From Ursus arctos (Eukaryota; Chordata; Mammalia; Carnivora; Ursidae): a DNA stretch of 64,000 nucleotides. Made by a program: the position numbers and the translations under genes. Shown here one piece after another: positions 12,540 to 24,935 of the stretch. How positions within the stretch are numbered: position 1 is the stretch's first letter; each line of letters opens with the position of its first letter. The DNA is taken from NCBI RefSeq assembly GCF_023065955.2, contig NW_026623050.1, forward strand, positions 22,030,501 through 22,094,500, given 5' to 3'. Below the pieces are notes generated by a model. The model ran no database searches. It was not told the DNA's origin and worked only from the letters and a program-made list of their open reading frames with translations.

Positions 12540-13700
12540 AATGAATAAAAATAGTATTAATCCACAAGGACAGATGGGAGAAAAGATTGTAGCATCCAAA
12601 TGAGAGAGCAAAATATGTATGTAAGATGAAAAGTAGACAGAGTAATTGACTTATTTAGACAGAAGAAATTAAGTGGAGCAGGGAAGAATACCAACAAGAA
12701 GCAGATCATTTTGTCCCACAAAGCTCCTAACCCCTGAAAGGCCTTATTCTTTCAAGGTGCTAATATTGGAGAAGGCATTACCTGAGAACAAGAAGATTAA
12801 CTGAAGATCTGTCTGCTATGAAAAAGTTGGATCCCTTAAAGTCAAAATATCATCAGACTTCTAGAGAAGTAGCGCTGGATTCCAGGAAATAGTAGAGCAA
12901 TGCCTTCAAAATTCTGAGGAAAAAGTCATTTTTACCCAAACCATTAATCAAAGGGTGAAGATAGAATAAAGATATTTTGCATATGCAAAGACTTGAAATT
13001 TTTACCTCCTATGTACATACTCTCAGAAAGCTTTTGGAACACATGCTTTAGCCAAATAAGGACATAAGACAAAGGCATGTGATCCAAGAAACAAAGACTC
13101 TAACACAAGATAGCATCAAAAGGAAATCTCATGACAAGATCTAATAGGCCTAGAAAATCAATGTGCCTACACATTGAAAATAGAAGATGGTGGGGTACCT
13201 GAGTAGCTCAGTCAGTTAAACATCTCAGGTTGTGATCAGCTCAGGTTGTGATCTCAGGATCCTGGGATCAAGCCCCACATCAAGCTCCCCACTGAATGGG
13301 GAGTCTGCTTCTTCCTCTTCCCCTCCCCTACTCTTGCTCTCTCCGTCTCTCTCTAAAATAAATAAAATCTGTAGATCTATAGAAGTTGGTTAGCTGCAGA
13401 AGAAAGGTTTCCAGGGAAAGAAAATGGAATTGATAGATGAAATAATGGTATGTTTGAGATTTTAGGGGAAAAAATGTTGATAGGCATTTGTTAGATCTAT
13501 TGGAGCATGGGTCATGGGAACAAAATTAGCATTACTAACAAATGAAAAGCAAGGCAGCTATTAACTACAGGAAAAACAGATAGTCATATGAGCAAGGAAA
13601 CAATGTAAAATTCTTGACTTGCAAGTATGTCCACATAGTTATTATAACAAATATTTATCCAGTCATAATAATGTAAGAAGTGACTATGCAGTTAGCCAAA
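12540..13700 (+). repeat. Old L1-type sequence, interrupted by a SINEC
   Basis: Phrases such as TTCAAAATTCTGAGGAAAAA, AGGGTGAAGATAGAATAAAG and TTTACCTCCTATGTACATAC resemble the 3' part of old mammalian L1 elements as I recall them. Boundaries are uncertain, and the part after the SINEC (13391 on) is assigned only by continuity. No intact frame. Confidence 0.45.
13192..13378 (+). mobile_element. SINEC, sense copy
   Basis: It has GGGGTACCTGAGTAGCTCAG at the head and AAATAAATAAAATC at the tail, with a short internal duplication of the GGTTGTGATC phrase. The duplication ATAGAAGATGGT / ATAGAAGTTGGT (13180-13191 and 13379-13390) has one mismatch. Confidence 0.9.
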
Positions 13701-14800
13701 ACTTGAGCTTTTGATACATTGAGAAGATGGTATTTTAAGAGAGCCAAGTCCTCAATTACATACCCAAAGTCAGTAGTAGAATTACTGTAATTGGAATGTG
13801 GGAAAGACAATCACTTCTCATGCCCTGCAGGTAATGTCTGCTTACCTGTACATCAGGCCTTCTGGCTACTTAATACATTTGCCATGGGCTGCTCGCATAC
13901 ACCAGAAGGTATTAAAAGACAACACTAGCATTTGCCTTTTTTGGATCAAAGCTCACTTCACATTTTCTAGAGCTTATTCTCTTTGTTTTTACAGCTCTGA
14001 GTGTTCTTTGACCATAGAAATGTCACAAGATCTAGCCTAATTTGAGTTTTTGGTTCTGGTCCTTTCTAGCTATTCTGATCATGCCTGCTAAATCCTTGTG
14101 TGATACAGGGTCATAGTTAGCTAAGAGCAATGTTTTATTATGAGATAAATGTGAACCTGTTTCAATTGGAAAACTTTCACATCTCACTTTCTCCTCTTTG
14201 GATTTAACATGTTAATTTATGCCCTCTTTTCAATCTCTCCAGTTGTTATATGAGACTGCTCCCTGCACAGCAAAGGGACATGACACCTAATAAAAGACAA
14301 AACTCTAATTATTAGTTAGAGGTGCACATTTACATGTTAAGAAAACAGTTCCTGATATTTTTACATATGATGAACATGCCTTTTTATTTTACTACTTATC
14401 CTAATAAATAAGTGTGTACCCTTCTTTCTTCATTGATCTTCCTCATAGTTGAAGAGGCTTTATGTCTTTTCCTAAATGCAGGGGCTGAGAAAATAAGACT
14501 CTAAAATGAAATTTTATCATTGTGCATGATAGAATCGGTCAATAGAATCAGCTAAGTTTATCATAATAAAGTCTTTTGTCTACTTTTTTAAAATTCAGAA
14601 GTGACTATAAATGTGTATTGTAAATGCATGTTCAAATACATTTTACTTGGCTTAGAGAAATTACATAAAATTACATAAAAAACAGAAGAGTCCGGCTGTG
14701 TTGCATTCAGCTGACCATTTCCAGAAAATCTAACAAAATTCACAACTTCTACAAAATATGGTTTTTGTTATAGACTGACTTTTTTTCAGATTTTTTCTTT

Positions 14801-15007
14801 AAAGATTTTTTTTTTAAGTAGTCCCCACACCCAGCAGGGGGCTTGAACTTACGACCCCAAGATCAAGAATCTATACTCCACCACCTGAACCAGCCAGGTG
14901 TCCCAAGATTTTATTTTTAAGTAATCTCCACACACAGTGTGGGCTCGAACCCACAACCCTGAGATCAAGAGTCCCATGTTCCACTGACTGAGCCAGCCAG
15001 GCATCCC
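14801..15007 (-). mobile_element. Tandem pair of antisense tRNA-Lys-type SINEs without CT tract
   Basis: Two copies of about 103 bp follow each other (14801-14904 and 14905-15007). Each reads AAGAT(T)n, TTTTAAGTA, then TCTCCACAC and a tRNA-like GGCTCGAACCCACAACCCTG, ending CAGCCAGGCATCCC. They lack the CT-rich part of standard SINEC. Similar TTATAGACTGA and TTACAGACTAA outside the pair suggest that it inserted as a unit. The first contains a CTCF-like CCAGCAGGGGGC at 14831. Confidence 0.8.
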
Positions 15008-15981
15008 TTCATTACAGACTAATTTTAAGTGATCCTTTTATATTACATTCATTAGGACATTTTAAATCAGTTTATAAAAATACATATAACAAGTTTTCAC
15101 TTATACTTTATGATATTATCAGAAACAAAAAACTAACCAGAAGCTGTCATGGGTTGGATATCTTGTGCTTAAAACTCATTTAAGGAAAAGATACCATGAA
15201 AAGTCGTTCCCAAGTGGATTTTGATCCAGTGGATCTCCAATCCAATGGATTTTCTTTCCCTTTATTTCACATGGGAAGACCCCCTACTCTTGAAAATGCC
15301 CACTTCAAAAATTCCATCCAGTTGTCTCTGCTATCTTATATTCAAAGAAGTAGAGAAGGTTTTTACCACCCTTTTAATCACCTCTAGTGGTAGAAAAAAC
15401 CATTCAGTCATCTCGTTCTACATATAAAAGTAGAAAAGCAAGATGATGTGCCAGCTACCTCTCTCCCTTGAGGAGTTGGCACATTTTTTATAGAGGAATG
15501 GCTGAGGGTATCTCTTTTATCATTTTCTAGGCTGATAAAATTCCAGATAAAGCACAGATGTCTCTCTCCAGGTACATAAGAGAATGTCAGCATTCATATC
15601 AATCCAATGTACCATATCTTAGCAGGACACTGAGGGGGTTTGGTAGCCTAACGACAGCACTTGCCAAAATGTTGGAGTAAAGGAGTAAAAGAACTGCCTT
15701 TACCTTTAGATGCTGACGTCGATCAAATCAAACCCTAGAAGACTAAATCAGAAGCAGAATAAGAAGAAAACCCCAAATACGAAAAAACATAAGCCTAGAG
15801 GCTCATTTAATCTGAGGGTTTAGATGAGCAGAGCACATCATTGTTGCCTCTGTATGATGTTTTTCAGTGTGGGATTGAAATTGCAGAGAGTGGTAATCCC
15901 CATAGAAAGAAAACATAAGAGCAATTTGTTCAGTTTAAGACCTTCGAGTCCCTAATTCATAACTTACGACTATAACGATAA

Positions 15982-16146
<165 letters not shown>

Positions 16147-16157
16147 ACATCAGCCAG
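16147..16157 (+). other. TCF12: TCF12 3'UTR, part in the last coding exon, with splice donor
   Basis: Eleven nucleotides (ACATCAGCCAG) between the stop codon and a near-perfect donor, CAG|GTAAGTAT. A downstream junction this close is below the about 50-55 nt threshold usually needed to trigger nonsense-mediated decay. Confidence 0.88.
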
Positions 16158-18993
16158 GTAAGTATGGGTATGAAAAGCAAGTGCAAGGAAATTACCTGAT
16201 TCATCTTAAACTAAGTTAGAACATTTGAACAGAATTCTCTGGCACACTGGTCACGCTAAAGGTCACATGTAACTTGAAATCCCAACAGTTTACCTTTCTG
16301 TTGTATAACCGTACTTAGAGAGCCAGTGTCCTTTAATATCAAATTACTATTCAAGGTGTGATAGTATCCTGTAATTGACAAAGAATTTGGGGTTCTCCTG
16401 CTCTGGGTCATCATGTACATGCTGTCACATGAATACTGCTCTGATCCGAGAAGAAAACAGTGCAGTGACTAATCTGTCAGATAACTCCTGCTGCCGCTCG
16501 CGGTCCTCATTCCTCTACTCGGAAATACTTGTCTGTGTCACCAGCCAGTTTTCTCTTAACCATCTACTTCTTCTTGTCATGAAATCTTTATGCACAAGAG
16601 AGTTTTTACGGCTTGCTTCCATTTGGATGAACAGTGCAAGTTTGTAATATGCATCTTCTCTTGTAAGCATGTAAGCATATCAGTTTTACCTTCTGGAATC
16701 TACTAAGGAATGTAAAGGTATTACACCTGATAGAACCACAGTGCCCTTCTCTCTGGAATTTTACATGTTGAAAAACTGTTCTTTTTATCTTTCCCTTCGT
16801 GAATTTAAACACAGTTCACTTCCTTGTGATTTTTTGTTTAACAGTGTGACAAGGGTAATACGAGGCTGTTCCCCAAGTAGTTAACATGAATCATCTTTTT
16901 CCCTAAATATATACATTTAGATGATCTGTACCAACCTAAGTTGTAGTTATTTAGGTGGCAGAAATGAATATAGAACGCAATTAAACATTTTAACTAGCAG
17001 CATGGATTAGGAATACACCTGGGAACTTCATTCTTATCATCTGCCTGCATCAGTGTGTAGTTCTTTTCCCAATTTCATCAGCACATTAAAAGCAGTCAAT
17101 AAAGGTGAATGAATGGGAGGTGTGGAGCACAAAAAAATATCAAGTGCAATTTAATTTGGTCGGCTTTGTAGCTATCTCATCTGAGCCCAAAGTCTGGAAT
17201 TTGATAGAGTATTTTGTAAACCACAAACATAACTCACCTTTTCCTGAAGAATTTGGTTCCTACCACCTCTGTATATATCCTCCCTAAGATCAAACTAGAC
17301 CAAAACTGAAGAATCATTTGGGGACAAAAGGAAGAAGAGTTAATATGATTATTTAAGTGTCAGTTATACTTGTAACACTAGCACACTGGAGAAAACTAAC
17401 CCACCTCCCCCACAAAAAAAATATCCAGCAACCTAACAGATTGTGCATGTCAAAGAGACTTCAGGCAAGAGGTAGTTAACTTAAAGATCCTCTAAAACTC
17501 AAGCCATTGTTTCATACTTTGTGGAAAATATAGAATATCATTAAAAGACAAATATTTTTGTTCAAAAATAGACTTTAAAGTTTTAAAATAAAAACATGCC
17601 ATTGTTTTTCAATGTTTCTAAATTGGCAACTCATTTTAAAGAAGAGTGATGAGAGGTCATTTTTATGCTCAGGTCCCATGTAGCCACTGGGCTATGAAAA
17701 GATCACTTGACATTGAATTGTTATTGTTATATTTATCACAGAGCCTCTGTCTCTCTCTACTTGTACCCATTTCCTCTTACTCTCTTCCTGTCTCTCTCCC
17801 TACCTTACATCTCTCCCTTTCCCCCGTTCTTTTACTGCTTCTGTACCTAATACAGCTTTCATGTCTCTATCCATATCTCGAGAATGAGGAAATTCCCCAA
17901 CTTAAGTTAAATTTAAACCTGGGCATTCTCACCTATCAAAGAGATAAAGAATCCTTAAAAAAAAAAAAAAAAAAAAAAGCTTCAGGGTTATAAGAAATGT
18001 AGCAAATTTACTTTGTTCCATAAAAGTTTATAGGTTAGTGTTATTAACATATGTTTTATTGGTTGCTAATTTCATAAAGGTGGTTGTCTGGTTTTATCTT
18101 ATAACCTTCAGTTCTTTATAGAACCAAATAACAGATTAAAAGCTAGCAAAAGACTGGGCAACAGGAAAATGACTGCTAGAACCAAAATGGCTGATAAATG
18201 ACCACAGAATGACTGACTGTAAAAGCACATAAATTGCCGCCATGTGATATAAGGCCAGGTAGCTTTAAATATCTCAGTTACCCATTTCTAAGAGCATAAC
18301 TCTATTATAAAACAAAACTGCGGTTATTGTTTAATGAAGTGAAAGGTACGATTTTTTTGTAACAAAATTACTTTCATCAAAAATGGCTAAAATGGAAATT
18401 TTCAATGTTTACTACTATGTATATTGAGACTGTAAGTGTATAAAATTTGTACTAATACCAGTAAAGTTTAATCATTCATTCATTGAACAAACATTTATTG
18501 AAGACCTTCTGTGGACCAGGAATAGGGACCGTTGTGAAAATAAATACCAAATGGTCCTACCTTCAGAAACTTTCAGTTTAGAGAAGACGTAAGACAATAT
18601 GGTAGACTGGATGTATCAGTAAGTGTATACTTTACCATTGCCTCTCCACTGAAAAATGGATGAGTGGAACCTCAGAGCTTAGATACCGGCAACTTGAATG
18701 TTGCCGAAGTAAAAGTTTGCGTAATTGCCCCAGCTGTCATATAATCCAGTATCTTGTGATTTCTGTAATCACATGATCTCCTTTAAAAATCTTACCACAC
18801 CATTTCAATTACACCTTAAAAGAAATTCTAAAGCTCTTTATTAAAGAGTCATTTAGCAGACTGCTAATTTAGTATAAACCTGAGTATAAATGAGGAATAT
18901 CAATATCAACCTGTTTTTTTCTGGGGAGGTATTTATTTTTAATGATGATGTCCTAATTGGTTCTGTTCTTTCCCTTGGCTCTCCCTGCCACAG
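16158..18993 (+). other. TCF12: TCF12 3'UTR intron
   Basis: A 2836-bp intron from GTAAGTATGG to the acceptor CTCTCCCTGCCACAG. It includes a CT-rich run near 17735-17870, an A run at about 17958-17977 and an ATTCATTGAACAAACATTTA type dispersed repeat at about 18471-18600. Two YY1-like motifs (AAAATGGC near 18184 and GCCGCCATG at 18237) are 53 bp apart. Otherwise nothing recognised. Confidence 0.8.
18471..18600 (+). repeat. Ancient dispersed repeat fragment
   Basis: ATTCATTGAACAAACATTTA followed by a degenerate CTTCTGTGGACCAGGAATAG is the familiar phrase seen in many old mammalian repeats (ATTTATTGAGCACCTACTAT type). Family not assigned. Confidence 0.5.
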
Positions 18994-19827
18994 TTCCAGA
19001 GTTATCAGTAGGCTAGATAGAAGGTGACCTCTCCTCATAAGGACTTGGACAACTCAGATTATCTGAAGACACAAACCTGTTAGGAGGGAGAAGAAAAAAC
19101 AAAACACTTGAAGCAAGAAACTCAAATGTAATCCTACGATCAAAGCAACTGGTCAACACTTCCATCAGAAGTGAAGATAGGAAGCTCGTCAGATACAACG
19201 TCAGCCCATGAAGTGTTTGCAACATACCATTTTGTTGCAAGCAGTGTGTCGCTTCTGCACAATCAGAGACTGTCTCGATCTCTCCACTCTTCGTGGAAGT
19301 TGCCTTGTGCCTAAACTGAATTGACAAATGCATTGTAACTACAAATTTTATTTATTGTTATGGAACTGTAAGGTCTACATATAAAGGGAAAAAGTTAATG
19401 TGGAAAGCTGACCTAAACTCAGCTGATGCCAGCATTCGTTAAAGCTGTTCACGTGCAGAACAAAGCAGTGACAACCATTGGCCCTTAGCATTCCCGGCAT
19501 ACCTATTAGTGTCTTAAAAAGGAAGGGAAAAGTCTTTTGTTCGCCCTCTCCTATCCTTTGCCATATGAATAGTGTTTTCCATGAAATAGGAAAATATTAC
19601 TTGGTATAGCATTTCTCGCGCTCTCAGTTTTTCATTCATTTTTATTTTCTCTTTGTGGGTGTTATATTTGGTCTCTGAATCTGAATAGTTTATGGTCACA
19701 ATCCCGAAGCCTCATGTAGCCCTATGTGCTTTGCGTATTTACCTTACAAAGATAAACAGAGACCATCTGTGACCATAGCCTAGCTAAGATTTTAAAGGGG
19801 AAGTTTTGTCCCCTAGATTTTCCCCAA

Positions 19828-19833
19828 AATAAA
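19828..19833 (+). terminator. TCF12: Possible proximal polyadenylation signal of TCF12
   Basis: An AATAAA hexamer inside the terminal exon, followed by CATTGCTTTATTTCT, a moderately T-rich stretch. It could give a 3'UTR of about 0.85 kb. Usage is unknown. Confidence 0.35.
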
Positions 19834-21322
19834 CATTGCTTTATTTCTAATAATAACCAAGACTTTTCAGGCTTCTAGATTTCATAGTAAAACTTGTAAT
19901 AGCAAGAGTGTAAATTACAAGGGAAGAATCTACTTAGAAATTGCTTTGTTTTCCAAGCAGTAAGTACTACATACAGTACTTGTAAAGTGTTAGCTGTAAA
20001 GTAAGCAAGCACAAAATGGATTTAAAATACAAAGACGATTTTCAGGCTGTGATTCTGGTGACCGTAACAAAACCCAGTAGTCACCAAGGCAGGTAGTGTG
20101 ATAAATGAACACACCACTCTGAGGCTAATTACTTAATGGAATACAAGAGCAATGTCACCCGTGTTTGCTTATCCTCACCTTTATTTCTCTGTCACTTGGA
20201 TGGCTGGCCAGTGGGGAGGAATTCAGTGGGTGATTGCATCAACCGCAGACCACCTGCCCCGTCCCAGGAAGATGAGCCAGACCAGCCGTAAAGCAGTGCT
20301 TGCCAGTCCGTCTTAGCACAGACACTAAGGCACCCCTCCGTTTCTAATCCTTCAGAGTTGTTTTTTAAGATACCATAATCACTTTGAACTTCCATGAAAT
20401 CTGTCTTCCACCACAACAGCCCTGGGAGAGAAAAACATGCTAAACAAGGTTGTCTTGGCTTAATAATTCCTTATGGCCAATATCAACAAAGGCAGTCAGC
20501 ACACAGAAGAAAGGACCCAAATCACTCTGTAACTTAAAGATTTCTGTTAATTTGAAAGAACAAAAACAATTAAGACAGGACTTCAGATCCTCCAATCAGG
20601 ATGATTCCTAACAAATCCGTCTTTTGTGAACTTAGTGGACTTTTTGGTTACTTTAATTTGCATAGATTCTCCAATTACATCAGACTCTATCTGTGGCCTT
20701 GTTCTTCATTTCAGTGTTAATCAGCTAAACAGAAGTTGTTGCTTATGATGTGTGAGTGAACATACGCCACTGCCTGGCCTTTTTTTCTTCAGAGCTTGTT
20801 GTCTTTTTCGCTATATTAGACTTTGCAGTATGCCCAGAAGCTTTCCTTCATAAAATAGAAAGAAAAAACATTTGGCTTATTTTTCACTGTAGCTAGTCTT
20901 TTATACAATAATCTTGTAAGAAAATTTCTTGAATTCTAAATATTACTCTTTCTAGATTTTTGAAATCGAAAAGTTTTCAGTAAAAAGTTTCTTACTTTAT
21001 TTTATTATATTAGGTAGTAAAAATGTAGGGTTATTTACCATAACCTGTTCATTAATATCAGAAATTTACAATAGCATTTTAAGACCACAGTAGGATTCTA
21101 GCATACCGTGTAGTACCTATGGAGTATTGTAAGAGCTCATTGTCCGAGATGAATTGCTTCTCATCTTGTTCTCCAGTTTCCATTGTTGGTTTATTGCAGA
21201 TTTGTATCCTGTGTCAAATTCAAGGTCTTATTGATAAACCTTTTCAACCAGCAGCAAGAAGTTCAAAATTTTTTTCTGTCACTGTAACAGAAAACACAAT
21301 ATGTATATAACATTTATGTAGC

Positions 21323-21328
21323 AATAAA
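21323..21328 (+). terminator. TCF12: Distal polyadenylation signal of TCF12
   Basis: AATAAA followed by TGTGCCATC and an eight-plus T run, giving the expected hexamer plus downstream U-rich element. Repeat-rich sequence (L1-type from 21451) begins soon after, which fits the end of the transcript here. Confidence 0.75.
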
Positions 21329-21450
21329 TGTGCCATCTTTTTTTTAACATAGTAAACTAGTGAGTTTTTTTACATTCCTCTCTTAAAGAATAATGCATCT
21401 TGTTCTTTTCTCCATCTCATTCCTCCCACACTGCTTTTCTTCTTTTCCTC

Positions 21451-21612
21451 CAGCTTTATCGAGATATAATTGACATTATAACATTGTGTAAGTTTGAGGT
21501 GGACAATAGTATGATTTGAGATCTGTATATATTGCAAAATGACTACCATAGTAGGGTTAGTTAACACGCCTAGCACCTCACATAATTGGTTTGTATGTGT
21601 GGTGAGAATTTT
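21451..21612 (+). repeat. L1M-type fragment
   Basis: It starts CAGCTTTATCGAGATATAAT and runs through TAAGTTTGAGGTGGACAATA and GAGATCTGTATATATTGCAA to CTCACATAATTGG, typical of old L1 3' sequence. A further L1-like AAAATCTACTCTCTTACAG occurs at about 21810, so a later piece may have split it. Confidence 0.75.
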
Positions 21613-22384
21613 TAAGGCTGACAATGCTTTTCATAATCTGCGTTATCTACGTTATCTGGGAAGCCCGTCAGGACAGAATCAGGCTTGTGGAACTCAGTTG
21701 GTAATCGACTTTGTAGTTGCCCTGGCTTGTGTATTTCTCCCCTCGCCCTCTCTACGGATGGCGGCCTTTTAGCCTTTTTCTGGAGGTTGACCAAGCAGTG
21801 ATTAGTAGTTAAAATCTACTCTCTTACAGATCGAGAGAAAAGCAAAGATAGAAAAACACTCAAACGTGGCTTTTCTAATTAATTTTTCGAAATACTTCAC
21901 ATTTTATATCCCTTTTCTTAGAAAAAGCCTATGTCATAAGTAGGGACTGGTATTATTTACTGTTTTCAAATAAAAAAAATTCTGCTTTCATATAGGTTTT
22001 CACACACAATGCCACCCATCCATCACCACCAAAATATGCAAGGAGACTGTCCATGAGGGTTTCATGCCAAGCAGGAACCCGAGACAAACCAGACAGACAT
22101 TTTTGGACAAACGTTCTGGCGGGCCTGTGTGTAAGATACCCATGGTTGTGATCACACCCTTTTGGCGTCCTGGCCACATGCTTCTCTTGGTTAGTTGTGA
22201 TGAAGTCCGCTGTTCACACCGGAGGCTCTACAGATCATTTTACTAATTGTGGGATATGGTGAAAGCAATTAAACATTGTACTTTGATTTCTCTTTATACA
22301 AAACAGGAAACTAAATCAAAAGCTCTAAGAAGAAAATACAGAATGTTAGAGCTGAAATGACATCTAGAGACCATCTCATCAACT

Positions 22385-22470
22385 GCCTCATTAATAGATT
22401 ATAAAAACTGAGGCCCAGAGAGGTTGTATGTCTCCAAGAGCACATGGTTAGTAACAGATCAAGACATTTA
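22385..22470 (-). repeat. MIR-like, antisense fragment
   Basis: AAAACTGAGGCCCAGAGAGG followed by a diverged CACATGGTTAGTAACAG is the antisense MIR core. Confidence 0.65.
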
Positions 22471-22689
22471 AAACTAAGACAAAATCTCCCTGCCTTTATT
22501 TTTCTGTCTTTATCGATGTCTTAGGCCAATTTTATTCAGTGGCTTTGTTTTTGTTTCCTCTACCCCATTTTTTCTCTTTTGTTTTTCCTCTCCTCTGGTT
22601 CATATATTTTTTTCTTCTATGGAAACTCAAAATTTAAATCACGTCGTGTGTACATGTGTGTACTATTTGCCTGCGTCAAGATTAAAGAC

Positions 22690-22860
22690 TATTAATAGCT
22701 TTGGCATCAAACAGTCCTCAGTTCAAATCCAGGCTTATCTAATTAGGTCCATCTCCTCACCTGAAAAATGGAGATAGGAATTAGAATTGTGTTAAGCATT
22801 GAGTGAAACAATGTATGGAAAGCTCTTACCATGGTTCCTGTCACATAAGTACTCAATAAA
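22690..22860 (+). repeat. MIR-like SINE, sense
   Basis: It carries TCAGTTCAAATCCAGGC, CACCTGAAAAATGGAGATAG and AGTACTCAATAAATGATAAA, in MIR order. Confidence 0.7.
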
Positions 22861-24764
22861 TGATAAATATTTTTTAAATAAATTGTAGCTTTCCTTAAAA
22901 CCAGCTCCCAGGATGGTTCCTCCTTAACCATCCTGTGAGAGGTAGTGGTGGTCTGATCAACCCCAAGAGATGTTGACCCATCTTTGCAGTGGTCTACATT
23001 CTTTCGGGGCAATCCAAAGAAACATTTATTTTCAGCACTCTCCTATGGCTATGTTTCATGAGGACTATTTTTTAAGCCTTCACCTTTCAAAAGAGTGAGC
23101 CGGTCGGCTCTGGCCGGTCACACCGTGTGGGCTGGCGGCTGTGTCAGTTTGGGTCCTCAGGAAGCAGGTGCCAACATGGCGTTAGAGGGATTTGTTGGCC
23201 GTAGTACCGGGAGTGGGAAAGGAAAGGAATCGGGAGTGGTCAGGGAACGGCCTTGCCACGATGCAGGTCTGACACCTGTGAAAGAAGGGGAGAAGGAAAA
23301 AGGATTAGGCAGGAAGAGCCTCAGGCTGCCTCGAAAGTCCCGAGCGGTCTGATGGGGGTCCACGAAGGCTGCTCATTGAGGGTCTTGTGTTGGGCAGAAA
23401 TGGTAAGGTAGTAATGTCCCTGTTGTGGCCAGTCATTTCCTGGGAGTCACGTGGGACGACAGACCTCAGGAACAGAGGTGCTGCCCTGGAAGCTGACAGC
23501 AAACTCCCCAACAGCTTCTCCCTTGAGGGGAGATGGAGATGACCCGCCACGGCTTCCACAGCACCTCATCGCCACTTCCCCTGTTCCCCGGCAGGGGCCC
23601 TGGGGACCCTACGAGATTTGTTTTGCTTTCTCCCATTGCCCTGGCCTTCAACAGCCCCTTTTTTCTTCAAGCCTGAGTCTTTTCTCCTCGACGGTTGGTT
23701 CTTGATGGGCCGAGGTGCACCCGAGTGTCGGGACCAGGCTGTGGCGGGGCCTCTGGTCAGCAAGCAGGAGGGACCCGAAATATGCCCCAGCCATGTGCCG
23801 TGATGGTTTTTCTCCATCTTCGGAGTGCTCCCACTGACCACCCTTGCAGCTCAGAGAAATTGGGTGGTGGTTCAAAGCAGCACAGTAATGCTCCAGCCTC
23901 CCCGCGTCGGGCCTCGGGCGTTCGAAAGCCCTGCCCCGTGGGGCCACCTCACACTCCAAAGGTGCAGGCTGGAGGGTGCTCTTCCCGGACACCTGCATCC
24001 TGTCAGACTGGGCCACCGCACCTACTCATTCCAGGCTCCCCCCAGGCCGGTGCACCGCATCCTCATTAAAGCCTGTGCTGAAAGGGGCAGGGTTGTTTTG
24101 CAGACTCTCGGCAGTGAGTTATTGATCAACGCTGATAGCGTGGGGAGCTTGAGCTCACCCCGGGCCGGCAGAGATTAATTAGCTTGATTCCCAAGCATAA
24201 TTCCTAATTAGGCATAGGAAGAAAAGAAAGCAAACACAAAGGAACCATTCTTTCCCAAGAACCACCGACCTTCTTTCTGTCCAAGGGTGGAGGGAGAGGG
24301 GCAGGAAACCGAGGAAGAAGCAGGTAAACAGGTCCTAGCACCCGAGAGCTTCCTGCCTCGTCCAAGCCTGGGGCAACCAGCTCCTGAGCACGAACCAGGC
24401 CGAGGAGGGGCTGCCTTCCTGCAAGCATCTCCTATGAAAATATAATTTTTTTGCTTTGCTCCCTGCCTAATGATGCGCGGGAAGGCACAGTCAGGCAGGA
24501 GGCTTTGAAGTACCCGCTCCAGGCTTGCTCATCCGCTGGGGACTGAGGATGCCGGCAGAGGAGAGCTCAGCTCCATTGGGCTGGGGGAGAAGGGTTGGAT
24601 GGGGAGGGGGTCATCACCCTGAGACCGGAGTAAAGAACGAAAGAACCATTCCCTGCAGCTGGGAAGCAGGAGACCTCTTGCTCTATTACTGGCATTTTCT
24701 AGAACTTTCCAGCCAGGACTGACAGCCCAAATGGCTCTTCGCTGGTAGTGGGGAGGGCAGTGTG

Positions 24765-24935
24765 AGGTAGGAGGGACCTACGACTTAGCAGCCCTGAGAC
24801 CTGGCTAAACAACCTTTCGGAGCTTCAGTTTCCTCTTCTGTAGGATGGGGATAAATAATAATCACACTAGCTCATGGGATTATGAGAATTAACAGGAAAT
24901 CAGAGGTGCGTGGCACACAGGAAGTGCTTCCAGAC
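24765..24935 (+). repeat. MIR SINE, sense
   Basis: AGCTTCAGTTTCCTCTTCTG, GATGGGGATAAATAATAATC, GGGATTATGAGAATTAACAG and GCACACAGGAAGTGCTT follow the MIR consensus order. Confidence 0.8.

Larger units (their letters stand above)
18994..21345 (+). other. TCF12: TCF12 terminal exon (non-coding 3'UTR)
   Basis: Proposed last exon of about 2.35 kb, starting TTCCAGAGTTATCAGTAGGC after a strong pyrimidine tract and CACAG, and ending just after AATAAA at 21323-21328. From established knowledge, E-protein genes such as TCF4 have a separate non-coding last exon, which supports this layout. The block is AT-rich and, unlike the surrounding introns, has no SINE or L1 insertion, consistent with purifying selection. 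It contains ATTTA motifs, an internal AATAAA at 19828-19833 and a Pumilio-type TGTATATA at 21302-21309. The exact start is inferred from the acceptor; transcript data would settle it. Confidence 0.8.
21346..23090. other. Intergenic DNA just downstream of TCF12
   Basis: AT-rich sequence with an L1-type fragment and two MIR-like pieces, listed separately. I see no exon with good splice sites and coding character; open frames of 60-89 codons look accidental. Confidence 0.75.

Noticed and set aside
14801..15007. Possible tRNA genes (tRNA-like A/B box sequence)
   Set aside because: These are SINE copies with tails and a target-like duplication; they lack an intact cloverleaf as far as I can fold by eye.
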